Assembly (NCBI RefSeq): GCF_000235605.1
Contig: NC_016584.1
Location: 2,468,001 to 2,532,000, forward strand
Direction of reading: 5' to 3'
Length of the DNA: 64,000 nucleotides
From: Desulfosporosinus orientis DSM 765
GTDB taxonomy: Bacteria > Bacillota > Desulfitobacteriia > Desulfitobacteriales > Desulfitobacteriaceae
Shown here: positions 35,060 to 43,958 of the stretch, piece by piece
Position numbering within the stretch: the stretch's first letter is position 1
Layout: the number at the start of each line of letters is the position of its first letter
Notes under the pieces: generated by a model
The model's input: the letters and a program-made list of their open reading frames with translations, nothing else
Database searches by the model: none
Told to the model about the DNA's origin: nothing
Program-made: the position numbers and the translations under genes

Positions 35060-35272
35060 ATGCGCTTAAAAATACGTGATGTTCGAGAAGATCATGATTT
35101 AACTCAACAGCAGGTTGCAAAATATCTGATGTGTGATCAATCTTTGTACTCTAAATATGAGCGAGGAGAGCGTGATGTTCCTCTGAATATCATGATTAAA
35201 CTTGCCCAGTTTTATAAAACCAGCATTGACTATTTAGTCGGGCTTACAGAAAATAAAAAGCCTTATCGCTGA
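35060..35272 (+). CDS. Small XRE-family repressor
   Basis: A 70-residue helix-turn-helix protein (LKIRDVREDHDLTQQQVAK, SLYSKYERGERDVPL, FYKTSIDYLVGLTE) typical of phage-like or mobile-element repressors. The start is uncertain among nearby ATG/GTG codons. It likely binds the paired operators in its own promoter. A terminator lies at 35469. Confidence 0.8.
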   Translation: MRLKIRDVREDHDLTQQQVAKYLMCDQSLYSKYERGERDVPLNIMIKLAQFYKTSIDYLVGLTENKKPYR

Positions 35273-35305
35273 GTGAGCGCAGAAGTTGGGGAAATCGACG
35301 CTGTG

Positions 35306-35453
35306 CGACTCATCCACAGAGCAGTTCGTGACCCAAAATTTTTGCCGGTAGATTATTGTGGGCAAATCGGGCAAGCGTGATAGGTGCAAAGCCGCTCACC
35401 ATAGAGTGAACAATCTCGCAGGAGGGAATTGTGCGATATGGATGACAGAGTCG
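35306..35453 (+). ncRNA. Candidate structured RNA
   Basis: Long-range pairing: CGACTCATCCA (35306-35316) with TGGAT and GAGTCG (35439-35453). Local hairpins lie within, such as CGCA/TGCG around 35418-35435. The inner text GGGCAAA ... GGTGCAAAGCC recalls a GEMM-type c-di-GMP riboswitch, but the other conserved parts do not fit. An alternative CAGAGT/ACTCTG hairpin competes with the outer stem. Confidence 0.35.
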
Positions 35454-35468
35454 AGACTCTGGAATTCA

Positions 35469-35505
35469 GCGGGAGTATTTTTAAACAAAGATACTCCCGC
35501 TTTTT
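35469..35505 (+). terminator. Terminator downstream of XRE gene
   Basis: GCGGGAGTAT pairs with ATACTCCCGC, followed by five T. Confidence 0.85.
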
Positions 35506-35668
35506 GAGTTGAGGAATTTTTTTGAAAGCAAAGACTTATGCTAAAGCTCAAAAAGGCACAACAAAAAGCCATATAAAATAGTTTTAAAAGCCCTCGTGTT
35601 TGTAATAGATTACGGATGTAAGCAGTCAAGTAAAACCAGCAACTTTTCGCCACAAACCATACAACATT

Positions 35669-36409
35669 TTATTTCTGGGTTATAGTCTTCCTATGTTGGA
35701 GTCTGTAGCTGTTGCCCGTCATATTTAAAATCTCGCAGTGGTGGATAAGACGGTCTAAAATCGCAGTTGTAATTGTTGCATCCCCTAAAAAGTCAACCCA
35801 TTCATCGAATCCTTTGTTTGAGGTAATAATCAGTGATGTTTTCTCGGACATTGAGGACACGAAACCGAAGAATAGGTTGGCTTCTATTGTAGAAAGTGGC
35901 ATGAAGCCAACTTCATCAATAATAACCAGTGCTGCCGAGTTGAGTATTTTTATTCGTCTCTTACTGGCGGTCGAGATTTGCGAGGTTTTTAGTGTAATTA
36001 TGAGTTCATCCAAGGTCGTAAAAGCTACGGCATAACCTAGGTTTAAAGCCTGGACCGCTAAGGATAAAGCCAAATGCGTTTTTCCGATACCAGGGGGGCC
36101 CAGAAAACAAATGTTGAACGCTTGCTCAACCCAAGTCATATCGGACAATCTTAGCATCTGTTCCTTAGATACGCTGCGTTGGAATCCGAAGTCGAAGGTT
36201 TCCAGGGTTTTTTCGGCGGGTAGATTTGCTCTTCTTCTGCGAATTAGATTTTGCTTTTCGGTCCGAAGACGTTGTTGCTCTGAAAGGAAAACCTCAACGC
36301 TTTCGAGAGGCGTGAGATTATTCTTTTTAGCATATAGGTTTTCTAAATCAACAGGGACCAAATGCAGTCCCGATACTAATGCATTGACACGTTCAATCCG
36401 TTCATTCAT
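35669..36409 (-). CDS. istB: IS21 helper ATPase IstB
   Basis: A 246-residue AAA+ transposition helper, with Walker [16 protein letters not shown] and Walker [19 protein letters not shown] six bases upstream supports the ATG at 36409. IstB couples target DNA binding to transposase activation. It follows istA as in all IS21 elements. Confidence 0.92.
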   Translation of the reverse strand: MNERIERVNALVSGLHLVPVDLENLYAKKNNLTPLESVEVFLSEQQRLRTEKQNLIRRRRANLPAEKTLETFDFGFQRSVSKEQMLRLSDMTWVEQAFNICFLGPPGIGKTHLALSLAVQALNLGYAVAFTTLDELIITLKTSQISTASKRRIKILNSAALVIIDEVGFMPLSTIEANLFFGFVSSMSEKTSLIITSNKGFDEWVDFLGDATITTAILDRLIHHCEILNMTGNSYRLQHRKTITQK

Positions 36410-36529
36410 GGTTGCCACCTGCCTTTGCATACACATCCAAAGAGCGTTTCTCTGTAGTTACATGGTACTTGTTGTTGCTAACCGGAATAGCATTCAGGAC
36501 GATTACTTGTTTTGGTTTAGCACTGTGCT

Positions 36530-37912
36530 CTAAAAATCCTTTACATACGTTATTCCGAAGAGTTTGCTCACCTCACAATATTTGATGGCATTTAGTACGT
36601 CATCAATTCCATATTTATCGCATAATGTTTGCAGCAACCGGAACTGATCACGGGCATAGCGTGCTTTTTCTGTTCGAATTGTCTGCAGAAAATCGGTTGC
36701 CTTGAATAATAACAGCTTATCAACAGTAGTTTGAGCTTTATCCATCGAGTCTGTAATATCTCTGGAATGACTGGTGCTCTTAATTAATTGACCTCTGCCG
36801 GTTGAGATGGGATGTTCACAGATAAATTCACCGAATACGGTCATAATCGTCAATTTTTCATTCTTCGCTTCAATGCTGACCTCTTTTTGGTTGTTGTATG
36901 TACCGAGAGGTAAAGAGTACCGATTGCTGTCGTAGACGATCGTGTTATCTTTCCGAACATTTCTGCAGATGGTTACATCACCATTTAATCGGATGTCCAG
37001 CAGAGGTCTTAGGTGTTCACGTTCATCTTCAAACACCTTGGCTGGTATCTTTTTGGTAGTGCCGTGAATTTTCGCATTACCGGTTCTATCCAACCATTTT
37101 AGGAACGAACTGTTGAGAACTTCCTCATCAGCAAAAAGTCTGTTTTCAAGGAAATTATACTTGATGAATTTAACCACATTCTCGATCTTACCTTTGCTTT
37201 CCGGATCAGCTGCGCGGCAGAGGTATACTTTTAAATTGCATTCTTGCCGGAACTTCTCAAACTCAAAGGTATGAATAATATCTCCATAGTTTTCTGAAAC
37301 GCTGACGATACTATCCTGATCAAATACCATTTCTAGCGGCATCCCACCTATATATCTAAAGCACTGATGACAGCTTGAAACCAGATCGCTTGTTGTGAAT
37401 GGCCGAGTTTGAAAGAATGCCCATTTGTAACGTGCATGAGCGAGTACAAAGGCTGCAAAGCGAATCTTTACACGCTGCCCATCAATGGATTGCATCCACT
37501 TTTCACCAAAGTCCACCTGTAACTGCTGCCCCATTGGGAGCTCTTCTACAGCCTCATAATCTCTGGGATGATTGGATTTTTTAAGATTATATTCCTCTCG
37601 TAACCCTTTGACATAACGGCTGACCGTTCGTTCCTTGATATCCTCTTTGTAATGCTCCTTGAGCCAATCGCATACTTGTGCGGCTGTCATTGTTGGGTAT
37701 TGTTTCAACCAGCTGATGATAATTTCCTCATATTTTGAAAGTAGCAGTTCTCGGTTAATGCTATACAGCTGTTTGGCGAATTCATCCGCTGTCATGTTCC
37801 AATATCTTGTTACGGTTTCCCGATTTATGTTCAGCTGCTTGGCAGCCCGAGATCGAGTGAATCCAATCTCTTTAAGTTGCTGTATCTGTTTATACATCTT
37901 AAATCCTTTCAT
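36530..37912 (-). CDS. istA: IS21 transposase IstA
   Basis: A 460-residue DDE transposase. The N-terminal helix-turn-helix (about 10-35; IGFTRSRAAKQLNINRETV) is followed by a second DNA-binding part and the rve catalytic core: D in LQVDFGEKW, D in VFDQDSIVS, and E in ADPESKGKIENVVKFI. The ATG at 37912 follows AGGAG; an ATG five codons later is possible. No frame breaks. Confidence 0.92.
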   Translation of the reverse strand: MKGFKMYKQIQQLKEIGFTRSRAAKQLNINRETVTRYWNMTADEFAKQLYSINRELLLSKYEEIIISWLKQYPTMTAAQVCDWLKEHYKEDIKERTVSRYVKGLREEYNLKKSNHPRDYEAVEELPMGQQLQVDFGEKWMQSIDGQRVKIRFAAFVLAHARYKWAFFQTRPFTTSDLVSSCHQCFRYIGGMPLEMVFDQDSIVSVSENYGDIIHTFEFEKFRQECNLKVYLCRAADPESKGKIENVVKFIKYNFLENRLFADEEVLNSSFLKWLDRTGNAKIHGTTKKIPAKVFEDEREHLRPLLDIRLNGDVTICRNVRKDNTIVYDSNRYSLPLGTYNNQKEVSIEAKNEKLTIMTVFGEFICEHPISTGRGQLIKSTSHSRDITDSMDKAQTTVDKLLLFKATDFLQTIRTEKARYARDQFRLLQTLCDKYGIDDVLNAIKYCEVSKLFGITYVKDF

Positions 37913-38106
37913 TCTAACAGCTCCTGACCTCTTTGCTAGCCCCTATTCTAACAAAGTCAGATAGCTGTATTTGATTTAAGTTGTATGGTTATTGGCAAAA
38001 TGTTGTATGGTTTGTGGCAGAAACTTGTATGCTTTCATTGGCGTAAATGTGTATGGTTTAGTTTACCATTCACAACGGATTAACCGGTGCCCCTTTTAGA
38101 TCCGAA

Positions 38107-38156
38107 TGGGCTTGTACTAAGAATCTTACGCGCGTAAGATTCTTAGTACAAGCCCA
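38107..38156. repeat. Large palindrome, copy 4 (50 bp, perfect, compensated)
   Basis: Both arms carry the same change relative to copy 1 (GTACT on the left, AGTAC on the right), so base pairing is maintained. It lies directly before a DUF3102 fragment. Confidence 0.95.
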
Positions 38157-38171
38157 GGAGCGGGGACAGTC

Positions 38172-38492
38172 TGAAAAAAGAAACGGGCGATTTGCGGAAG
38201 TCTAAGCAAGAGCTGCAGCTGGATGTTGAGAAAAAGACCCTGGAGAATAAGAAGCTGACGGAAAGTTCTAGTATGAAGAGCTACCAAAGGGTAAGCAATG
38301 AGCTGGCGGCTGCCCAGATCAAACTGCTTACCGGTAAAATCGCTTTTTGCTTTGAGCTTGGAGAAAGTGTTTAAGAAGATGAGTTATGAGATGAACCTGT
38401 TGGTAAAAGTTGATGCCCAGGTGCATGGGGAGTATATGAAGATGCTAAATGGGTTTTTGATTAAGGCTATGGGAGAGAGGATGGGAGGGTAG
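38172..38492 (+). pseudogene. DUF3102 3'-end fragment
   Basis: Begins in the coiled coil (KKETGDLRKSKQELQLDVEK), continues SYQRVSNELAAAQIKLL, then a frame shift within KIAFC, and ends MKMLNGFLIKAMGERMGG as in the intact copy at 33748. Confidence 0.85.
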
Positions 38493-38741
38493 GGAAGGGG
38501 GAGGTATCTCGCTCTAGTAGCCTAAGTGCCACTAGCAACTTGCCTTTAGAATTTACGATTGTACAAAAATAAATTTTGGTAAACCTCTGGAAAGAATCTT
38601 TGAGTTCTTCAAAGCGGGGTATACGGTTTTTTGAGATGTAAACTGTGGATATGTTTCCTACCGGGTGTGCAGTTCGGGCAACATCCAGAATTCCTTGAAG
38701 AGTACCTCCCTGGAGTCCAGAAGTTCAAGAGGCCTGCAAAT

Positions 38742-38776
38742 AGAGCAAAAACTCAGTTTACACGAGTTTTTGCTCT
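38742..38776. terminator. 13-bp hairpin at the end of the NurA-HerA operon
   Basis: AGAGCAAAAACTC pairs with GAGTTTTTGCTCT. It lies 53 bases after the stop of the radical SAM gene and is AT-flanked on both sides. Confidence 0.75.
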
Positions 38777-38828
38777 ATTTATATCCACCGATTTATTAGA
38801 CGCTTACTTCTTTTCAATGTTATAGATT

Positions 38829-40700
38829 CTAATCACGTTTCAACTTATAGTACTCAAGAACTTCTAGAATTTTTGCATCGCTGCAATTATGATCCTCCTT
38901 TGTGAAATGGTTTTTTGAAACAATTTTTTTAAGTTTTGTGCTTTGTTCATCAGTGAGAGATTTGAATTTCTGCCACCATTCGTTGGTCAGGTCACACTCA
39001 TCTTCGTATTGTATTTTTTTTCCTTTGAGTTTGGAATACTGTTCCCTTTTAATTTGGTCATACTTATACCTATAAATTATCATTGCTTCTGGCATCCAGA
39101 GTATTTTCCTGAATTCGTCAACATTACACCCGAATGCTTCTTCAAAGAAAGTCTTTCCTCGACCAATTTTACCTTTAGTTGCATTTAAGACGGCTTGTAT
39201 GGCACGAATAAATTTTCTGTTCCAATGAATACCAATATAATCGCGATTATTAAAGTAATCAGGGTCATCAATAGGGTGATATTTCATCGGGAAAGAATAA
39301 ATCGTCACACCAAGTTCTTCACACAACTCAACGTTGAGTTTCATTCTTTCATACAAATCCTCTGGTTTGTCGTCATAATTATAGAGCAAGTAATTTGATA
39401 AATCCTTAATGTTGTATTTTGCTGCTAATTTGACAGCTTTAATATATGTGTCTTTCATTGAATAGTGGTCAAATGCTATTCTTAAGGGTCGAATGTTAAC
39501 TTCAGACAATTTTCTCATCTTTTCATTTGTCACAAGTCGTGCGTCTATACCTTGGTTGAAATCAATATACCTTGTCCGATTAACCCGCTTGAAGTGTTTT
39601 TCATAGAGTGGTCGAGTGATTGTGTCGAACTCAAGTATTGATTCTCGTGTTGCGTAAATTGCGTATAACAAATTCGCATTTTCTCTTGCCAAGTAAAATT
39701 CTGCTTGCTCTTTCTCCGGAAGCCGCTCTGAAATTTTGTCGTATAGTTCAATCATCTTTTTCGTATACGCACGAATATTGCGGCGTTCCTTTTTGGGGGC
39801 ACGAAGATTACTGATAGCGATTTCGTATTCACTTGGTGGTGTGTAAGTTGCCCCAAGTCCGAAACCGCAGGCCTTGATCTCATCAATAATTTCATCGAAA
39901 CGTTCGGACGCAAACACGTTATTATCCATAAGCAGCAAATCTTTCTGCGCCCCGAACATATCGTCTGCTTTCTCTAGTTGAGGTTTAAGACTAATATAAT
40001 TACAGTAATATGGTTCTAAGCGCGGGACAGCACAAAAAGCGCAGCGGTTTGTACAGCCGCGAGTCATATAGGCAAAATATGCATTGCTTGCGGGATATTT
40101 GTAGTCTATCTCTTCTAAAATAGAGTAATCTAATGGCAACTCATCTATGATAACTTCACTATCATTGTCCAGGATACCCGGCACGTTAAGCAACCCTATA
40201 TTTGGCTTAACTCCCGTGTCTTCGTAAATCTTATCAGGCATTATGCTAGCGGCTATACCGCCAACCAATATTTTCCCTCTCTTCTTGAGAAACTTCTTTG
40301 CATAATTGATCGTGTCAACAGTTTCTCCCCAATAAAATGTAAATAAAGTTGTTATGCATATTACATCAAATTGAGGGAATTGTTCGTCTTTATACATTTT
40401 TCTATACAGTTTTAGTAGAGATTCATTATCACTTCGTCTGAATCCTGGAATTGCATCAATAGGTGCATACTGCCCAGTCTTAATGAACTGAAAAATTTGT
40501 GAAGTGTACTTCGCCTGTGTAGAATCACAAACTTCTAGAAGGTATTCTTCGCATAGAAGCGAAGCGGCAAACTCTTTAAGGTTCCCCTTGAAAAAGCGGA
40601 CATCATTGCCTCTACTTCGATAGTAGGTTGCAAGTTTCATCAAGCCCATTGGGGGGTATTTGTTTTTGTATTTGGGTTCAAGTAATAGAATTTTTTGCAT
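38829..40700 (-). CDS. Cobalamin-type radical SAM protein (operon gene 4)
   Basis: A 623-residue protein. The N-terminal Rossmann-like segment (about 1-175; YPPMGLMKLATYYRSRGNDV, LVGGIAASIMPD) is of the B12-binding radical SAM kind, though no clear D-x-H-x2-G cobalamin ligand is visible. The 4Fe-4S motif is C216-x3-C220-x2-C223 (RGCTNRCAFC), followed by a partial TIM barrel with LLMDNNVF and FNQGIDARLV. The last 150 residues are lysine-rich and unassigned. Its ATG shares one base with the stop of the GHKL gene (TAATG), so translation is coupled. The catalysed reaction is unknown. It is not viperin-like in size or layout. Confidence 0.85.
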   Translation of the reverse strand: MQKILLLEPKYKNKYPPMGLMKLATYYRSRGNDVRFFKGNLKEFAASLLCEEYLLEVCDSTQAKYTSQIFQFIKTGQYAPIDAIPGFRRSDNESLLKLYRKMYKDEQFPQFDVICITTLFTFYWGETVDTINYAKKFLKKRGKILVGGIAASIMPDKIYEDTGVKPNIGLLNVPGILDNDSEVIIDELPLDYSILEEIDYKYPASNAYFAYMTRGCTNRCAFCAVPRLEPYYCNYISLKPQLEKADDMFGAQKDLLLMDNNVFASERFDEIIDEIKACGFGLGATYTPPSEYEIAISNLRAPKKERRNIRAYTKKMIELYDKISERLPEKEQAEFYLARENANLLYAIYATRESILEFDTITRPLYEKHFKRVNRTRYIDFNQGIDARLVTNEKMRKLSEVNIRPLRIAFDHYSMKDTYIKAVKLAAKYNIKDLSNYLLYNYDDKPEDLYERMKLNVELCEELGVTIYSFPMKYHPIDDPDYFNNRDYIGIHWNRKFIRAIQAVLNATKGKIGRGKTFFEEAFGCNVDEFRKILWMPEAMIIYRYKYDQIKREQYSKLKGKKIQYEDECDLTNEWWQKFKSLTDEQSTKLKKIVSKNHFTKEDHNCSDAKILEVLEYYKLKRD

Positions 40701-42247
40701 TATGAAAGACCATCCTCGATTTTACTTATAATCATTTCTGCTGTTTTGCTGTCGGTTGTTGAAACAATAATATCGAATATTTTGGAAATCAGTTTGCGCT
40801 CTTTTTTATTATAGGCTGAGAGTTTATCCGTTCTGCGTACCTGACGGGCTGGAGTCGGTGGGGTTGTAGATGGCACCGTCGAAACTGGATCTTGAGGATG
40901 TTCTTTCTCAATTCGCTCAATAACTTTAGCAAAGATGCCGTGAGCTTTTTGTTTTGTTTTAACAATTTTACTTTGTGCATCTGCTGCCTGCTTTTTTGCA
41001 ACTTGAACAATTTCGAATTCGATAGCACGATGCTCTTCACTAACGAAGCTACCTTTTATTTCTTTTTCAGCAAACTCTGCTTCCTTTGCTTTATATGCAT
41101 CGATTTTTTTATAAGCACTGTTAACCGTTGAGCCGTTATAATATGTTTTTTGCAGTTCCTCGTTGAAAAAGCGTCTAAGTACTTTCTCAAAATAGGCACG
41201 AGTAGGATTTTCGTTAAAATAGTCCCGCTGAGAATTAGGTATCAAATCTTTGGCTACAGCGAAAACTTCACCAACAAAATAACTGTTTCCTCTATCTTCT
41301 TTAAACAGCTTCTGCAACGCGTCCTCACCGCCGATTTGAATATTATTTTTACGCAACCTAAGACCACGCATTTGATTAATCTTCGGGATAGCCTGTTTGA
41401 ATTGGGTAAGCCCCACCCACATCCAAGCAAATAGACTGCCATCTTCGTCTCGGAAATCCTCAAAAACCACATCGAATATATCATCTAGTTTATTGTTATC
41501 AGCTTTTTTCAAGATAGTATAATACTTCTTGAATATGGGTTGACCATCTAGCGTAATAGAATACTCATCAATATGATAGGCTATCTCCTTTGCATGTTTT
41601 TTTATCTTCTCCCGATAATGAAAAGTGTTTTGATATGGTGCAGGAGCAACGAATGACAGATACTCTTTAATTTTTAGTGTATCGAGTAAATCCTCGTTTT
41701 CTTTGTTAATACCTATCAGCTCTACTTTGAAAAAATGGGCGTTAATATCTTTCGTTTTATTACTCTCAAATTTGTTTATAGCTTGAAGAACATCGCTAGC
41801 CGTATGCTTTTTGCCGCGTGAATTTTCATCAAATAGTTGGCGCATTTTTTCTGCGTTACAACGCATGATAGAAATAGTGTCTTCGCCCTTTACAGTGGAT
41901 GTAAACACAAGCTCCTTGCAATAGGCAAGTCCACAAAGCCTGCCTATTCCTCTGAATCCTTTATCCTTACCTATTTGCTTGTCAGAATCTGCAATGTTAC
42001 TTAGTGTTCGCTCAAACTCGGATGCAGGAATACCAGTCGCGTTATCTTCAATGCTTATCGTACGTTGACTTAAATCAAGCCATATCTCGATTTTTCCTTC
42101 CCCTTTTCTGAGAAAACCTTCACTTATCGCTTTATCGATTTGGTCACATGAATTCTGTATGTACTCGCGATAGATAACCTTAGAATCTTGGTACATACCG
42201 GTAGTTAGATTTTCAATTATATTAGCGCCAAAGACATATTCATGCAT
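40700..42247 (-). CDS. GHKL-fold ATPase, MORC/Hsp90-like (operon gene 3)
   Basis: A 515-residue protein with the N-terminal ATPase fold: E28-x3-N32-x2-D35 (REYIQNSCDQID), DNATGIP at 68-74 and the glycine-rich lid GFRGIGRLCG near 97. A transducer-like region follows (to about 350). The C-terminal part is charged and helical (KAKEAEFAEKEIKG), with a Pro/Thr-rich linker near 450 and a final helical bundle. Such ATPases clamp DNA after ATP-driven dimerisation. It starts 11 bases after the HerA gene stop. Confidence 0.87.
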   Translation of the reverse strand: MHEYVFGANIIENLTTGMYQDSKVIYREYIQNSCDQIDKAISEGFLRKGEGKIEIWLDLSQRTISIEDNATGIPASEFERTLSNIADSDKQIGKDKGFRGIGRLCGLAYCKELVFTSTVKGEDTISIMRCNAEKMRQLFDENSRGKKHTASDVLQAINKFESNKTKDINAHFFKVELIGINKENEDLLDTLKIKEYLSFVAPAPYQNTFHYREKIKKHAKEIAYHIDEYSITLDGQPIFKKYYTILKKADNNKLDDIFDVVFEDFRDEDGSLFAWMWVGLTQFKQAIPKINQMRGLRLRKNNIQIGGEDALQKLFKEDRGNSYFVGEVFAVAKDLIPNSQRDYFNENPTRAYFEKVLRRFFNEELQKTYYNGSTVNSAYKKIDAYKAKEAEFAEKEIKGSFVSEEHRAIEFEIVQVAKKQAADAQSKIVKTKQKAHGIFAKVIERIEKEHPQDPVSTVPSTTPPTPARQVRRTDKLSAYNKKERKLISKIFDIIVSTTDSKTAEMIISKIEDGLS

Positions 42248-42258
42248 GACTTTGCTCC

Positions 42259-43947
42259 TTATTTAAACTGCTTGTAAATTGGTTTTGGGAAACGGATTTT
42301 TAATAACGATCGGAAGACAGGGTTCTGAATTAAATAATCGCCTTGCTCCAGGCGAGTAAGCATATTTTTGTATGTATTGGGCAGGCTTCCGTAATTTTTT
42401 GTTGAAGTTTCAATTGAGTTTGTTCGTCCGTAGGCATGTGTTGCACAGTTTCCTGTGACACGGTCATGGATTGCGGAGCGAAACTGTTCGGCTCCAAACA
42501 AAACAACACCCAAAGAACGACCGCGCTCTGTGACGTCTAATAATTCTCGGAGAATGGGGGAAGTCTTTGGAACATCTTTCGAAGCATATTTATTTAACTC
42601 ATCGATAAAAACAATTATCCTTGAAGGAGGTGCAACATTAGTTTCCGCATCATATTCTCCAAGTTTCAGATTGTATATTGTACGTACGGCATCGCCAAAA
42701 ACGAAAGCTTGTTTATCTTCAGGTAATTTTGCAACATCTATAACAACTACGTCATTTTTGCTAATCTTTTTAAGCTCATCAGCTAAGCGGCACTCATTCT
42801 TTTCAGGAACAACTCTGTTGGCAAACATTTCATCTTGAATGGCTTTGCGAACAATGCGCTTAAATTTTCGCCAGCTTAACACGGAAATGTCGTTGCTTCC
42901 TTTCTGTCCCGACCCTTTCTGTGAATTTTCCGTGACTTTGTCAAGAAAATCTGTCCAGGTTGATAGTCCTTTAAAGTCCGGGTCGTCTTCGTCAATAATT
43001 TTACTAATGATGGATTCCATTGTTTGCGCAGGGTCATCGATATTGGAAAACATCATTTCGATACTCTCTTTGTCGTTTGAATAGACGTACTTATATTTTT
43101 TTAACTGACCATCTTCCAAATAACGCTCAATATCACTTTTGGGGAGATATGTGCTATGTTTAGCTGAGTTGCTGTCGTAATACGGAATAAAGTATTTCAC
43201 ATTTTTGAACGGTTCGGGGGACAATCCTAAATTCTTATACTCAACAAGGGTTTCTTCTTTAGCATTTGGTATGTCTTGTTGAAAATCGTTTAATCTGTCA
43301 ATGGCCATAAGGTCACAACCTTTGACGTTGAAGATCACGAATGCAACACTGTCGTTAGAATCTGCACTACTAAGATACTGATCTTGAATCGCCTTCATTA
43401 AAAACATTGCGTATGATGTTTTTGATGCAAGCCCCGAAATTCCTGAAATGTTGAGGTGTGCTCCCTCTGGACCTAATATGAATTTTGAATTCAGCTTTAC
43501 TGGTAATGTAACCTCGTCTTTTGTTCCTTCATACATTTTCAGTGAACCACAGACAAGAGGGTTCTGTATCTTATCCAGTCCCAGAGCCATAGTGATTTCT
43601 TCGGCTGAGGCTAAGTAAAATTTAGCGTTATTGTGAACAGGAGTATAGAGATTTTTGCTGTTGAAAGAAACTTTAGCTTCAGCATAATTCATTCCGACAC
43701 GCAATGTTGGTTCGTCTATTTCAACATCACCGAAATCGCTCGAAATGAAATTGGTCAGAAAACTTTGCGCATCTGTAATATGAGAGATGTTCTCAATAAC
43801 GCCAAAAGTGAACGATTTATCGATGTGTTCAACTTTAACGATATCAAAAGCATGAAGTTGAAGATTTGCATCTGTCCAAAAATTGAACTTGTCCATGGTT
43901 GTAGGTGTTTTTTCCGTAGCTAACACTCTTCCGATAAGCTTATTCAT
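42259..43947 (-). CDS. HerA-like hexameric ATPase (operon gene 2)
   Basis: A 562-residue HerA/FtsK-type motor. The N-terminal HAS-barrel (GRVLATEKTP, DIVKVEHIDKSFTFGVIENI) spans about 1-100. The P-loop region is ISGISGLASKTS (169-178), with the Lys-Thr retained but one residue longer and lacking the last Gly of a canonical Walker A. Walker B is IIVFIDELNKYA (444-455), followed by the TERGRSLGVVLFGAEQF sensor/arginine region. It should form a hexamer with NurA and translocate double-stranded DNA. The gap to the NurA gene is 11 bases. Confidence 0.88.
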   Translation of the reverse strand: MNKLIGRVLATEKTPTTMDKFNFWTDANLQLHAFDIVKVEHIDKSFTFGVIENISHITDAQSFLTNFISSDFGDVEIDEPTLRVGMNYAEAKVSFNSKNLYTPVHNNAKFYLASAEEITMALGLDKIQNPLVCGSLKMYEGTKDEVTLPVKLNSKFILGPEGAHLNISGISGLASKTSYAMFLMKAIQDQYLSSADSNDSVAFVIFNVKGCDLMAIDRLNDFQQDIPNAKEETLVEYKNLGLSPEPFKNVKYFIPYYDSNSAKHSTYLPKSDIERYLEDGQLKKYKYVYSNDKESIEMMFSNIDDPAQTMESIISKIIDEDDPDFKGLSTWTDFLDKVTENSQKGSGQKGSNDISVLSWRKFKRIVRKAIQDEMFANRVVPEKNECRLADELKKISKNDVVVIDVAKLPEDKQAFVFGDAVRTIYNLKLGEYDAETNVAPPSRIIVFIDELNKYASKDVPKTSPILRELLDVTERGRSLGVVLFGAEQFRSAIHDRVTGNCATHAYGRTNSIETSTKNYGSLPNTYKNMLTRLEQGDYLIQNPVFRSLLKIRFPKPIYKQFK

Positions 43948-43958
43948 TTTTGTCCTCC

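Larger units (their letters stand above)
35649..38060 (-). mobile_element. IS21-family insertion sequence
   Basis: Contains istA and istB on the minus strand. The left end carries GCCACAAACCATACAA (35649-35664). The right end carries several inverted copies: TTGTATGGTTATTGGCA (37981), TTGTATGGTTTGTGGCA (38003), and a shorter TGTATGGTTTA (38050). Multiple terminal repeats are typical of IS21. Exact ends and target duplication are not resolved. Both genes look intact, so it may be active. Confidence 0.85.

Noticed and set aside
35306-35453. Calling this a c-di-GMP-I riboswitch outright
   Set aside because: Two conserved strings resemble it, but the second helix and receptor loop do not fit and no regulated gene follows.
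38829-40700. Radical SAM protein considered as a viperin-type antiviral enzyme
   Set aside because: Twice the length of viperins, with a cobalamin-type N-terminal segment and different flanking motif; no nucleotide kinase neighbour.
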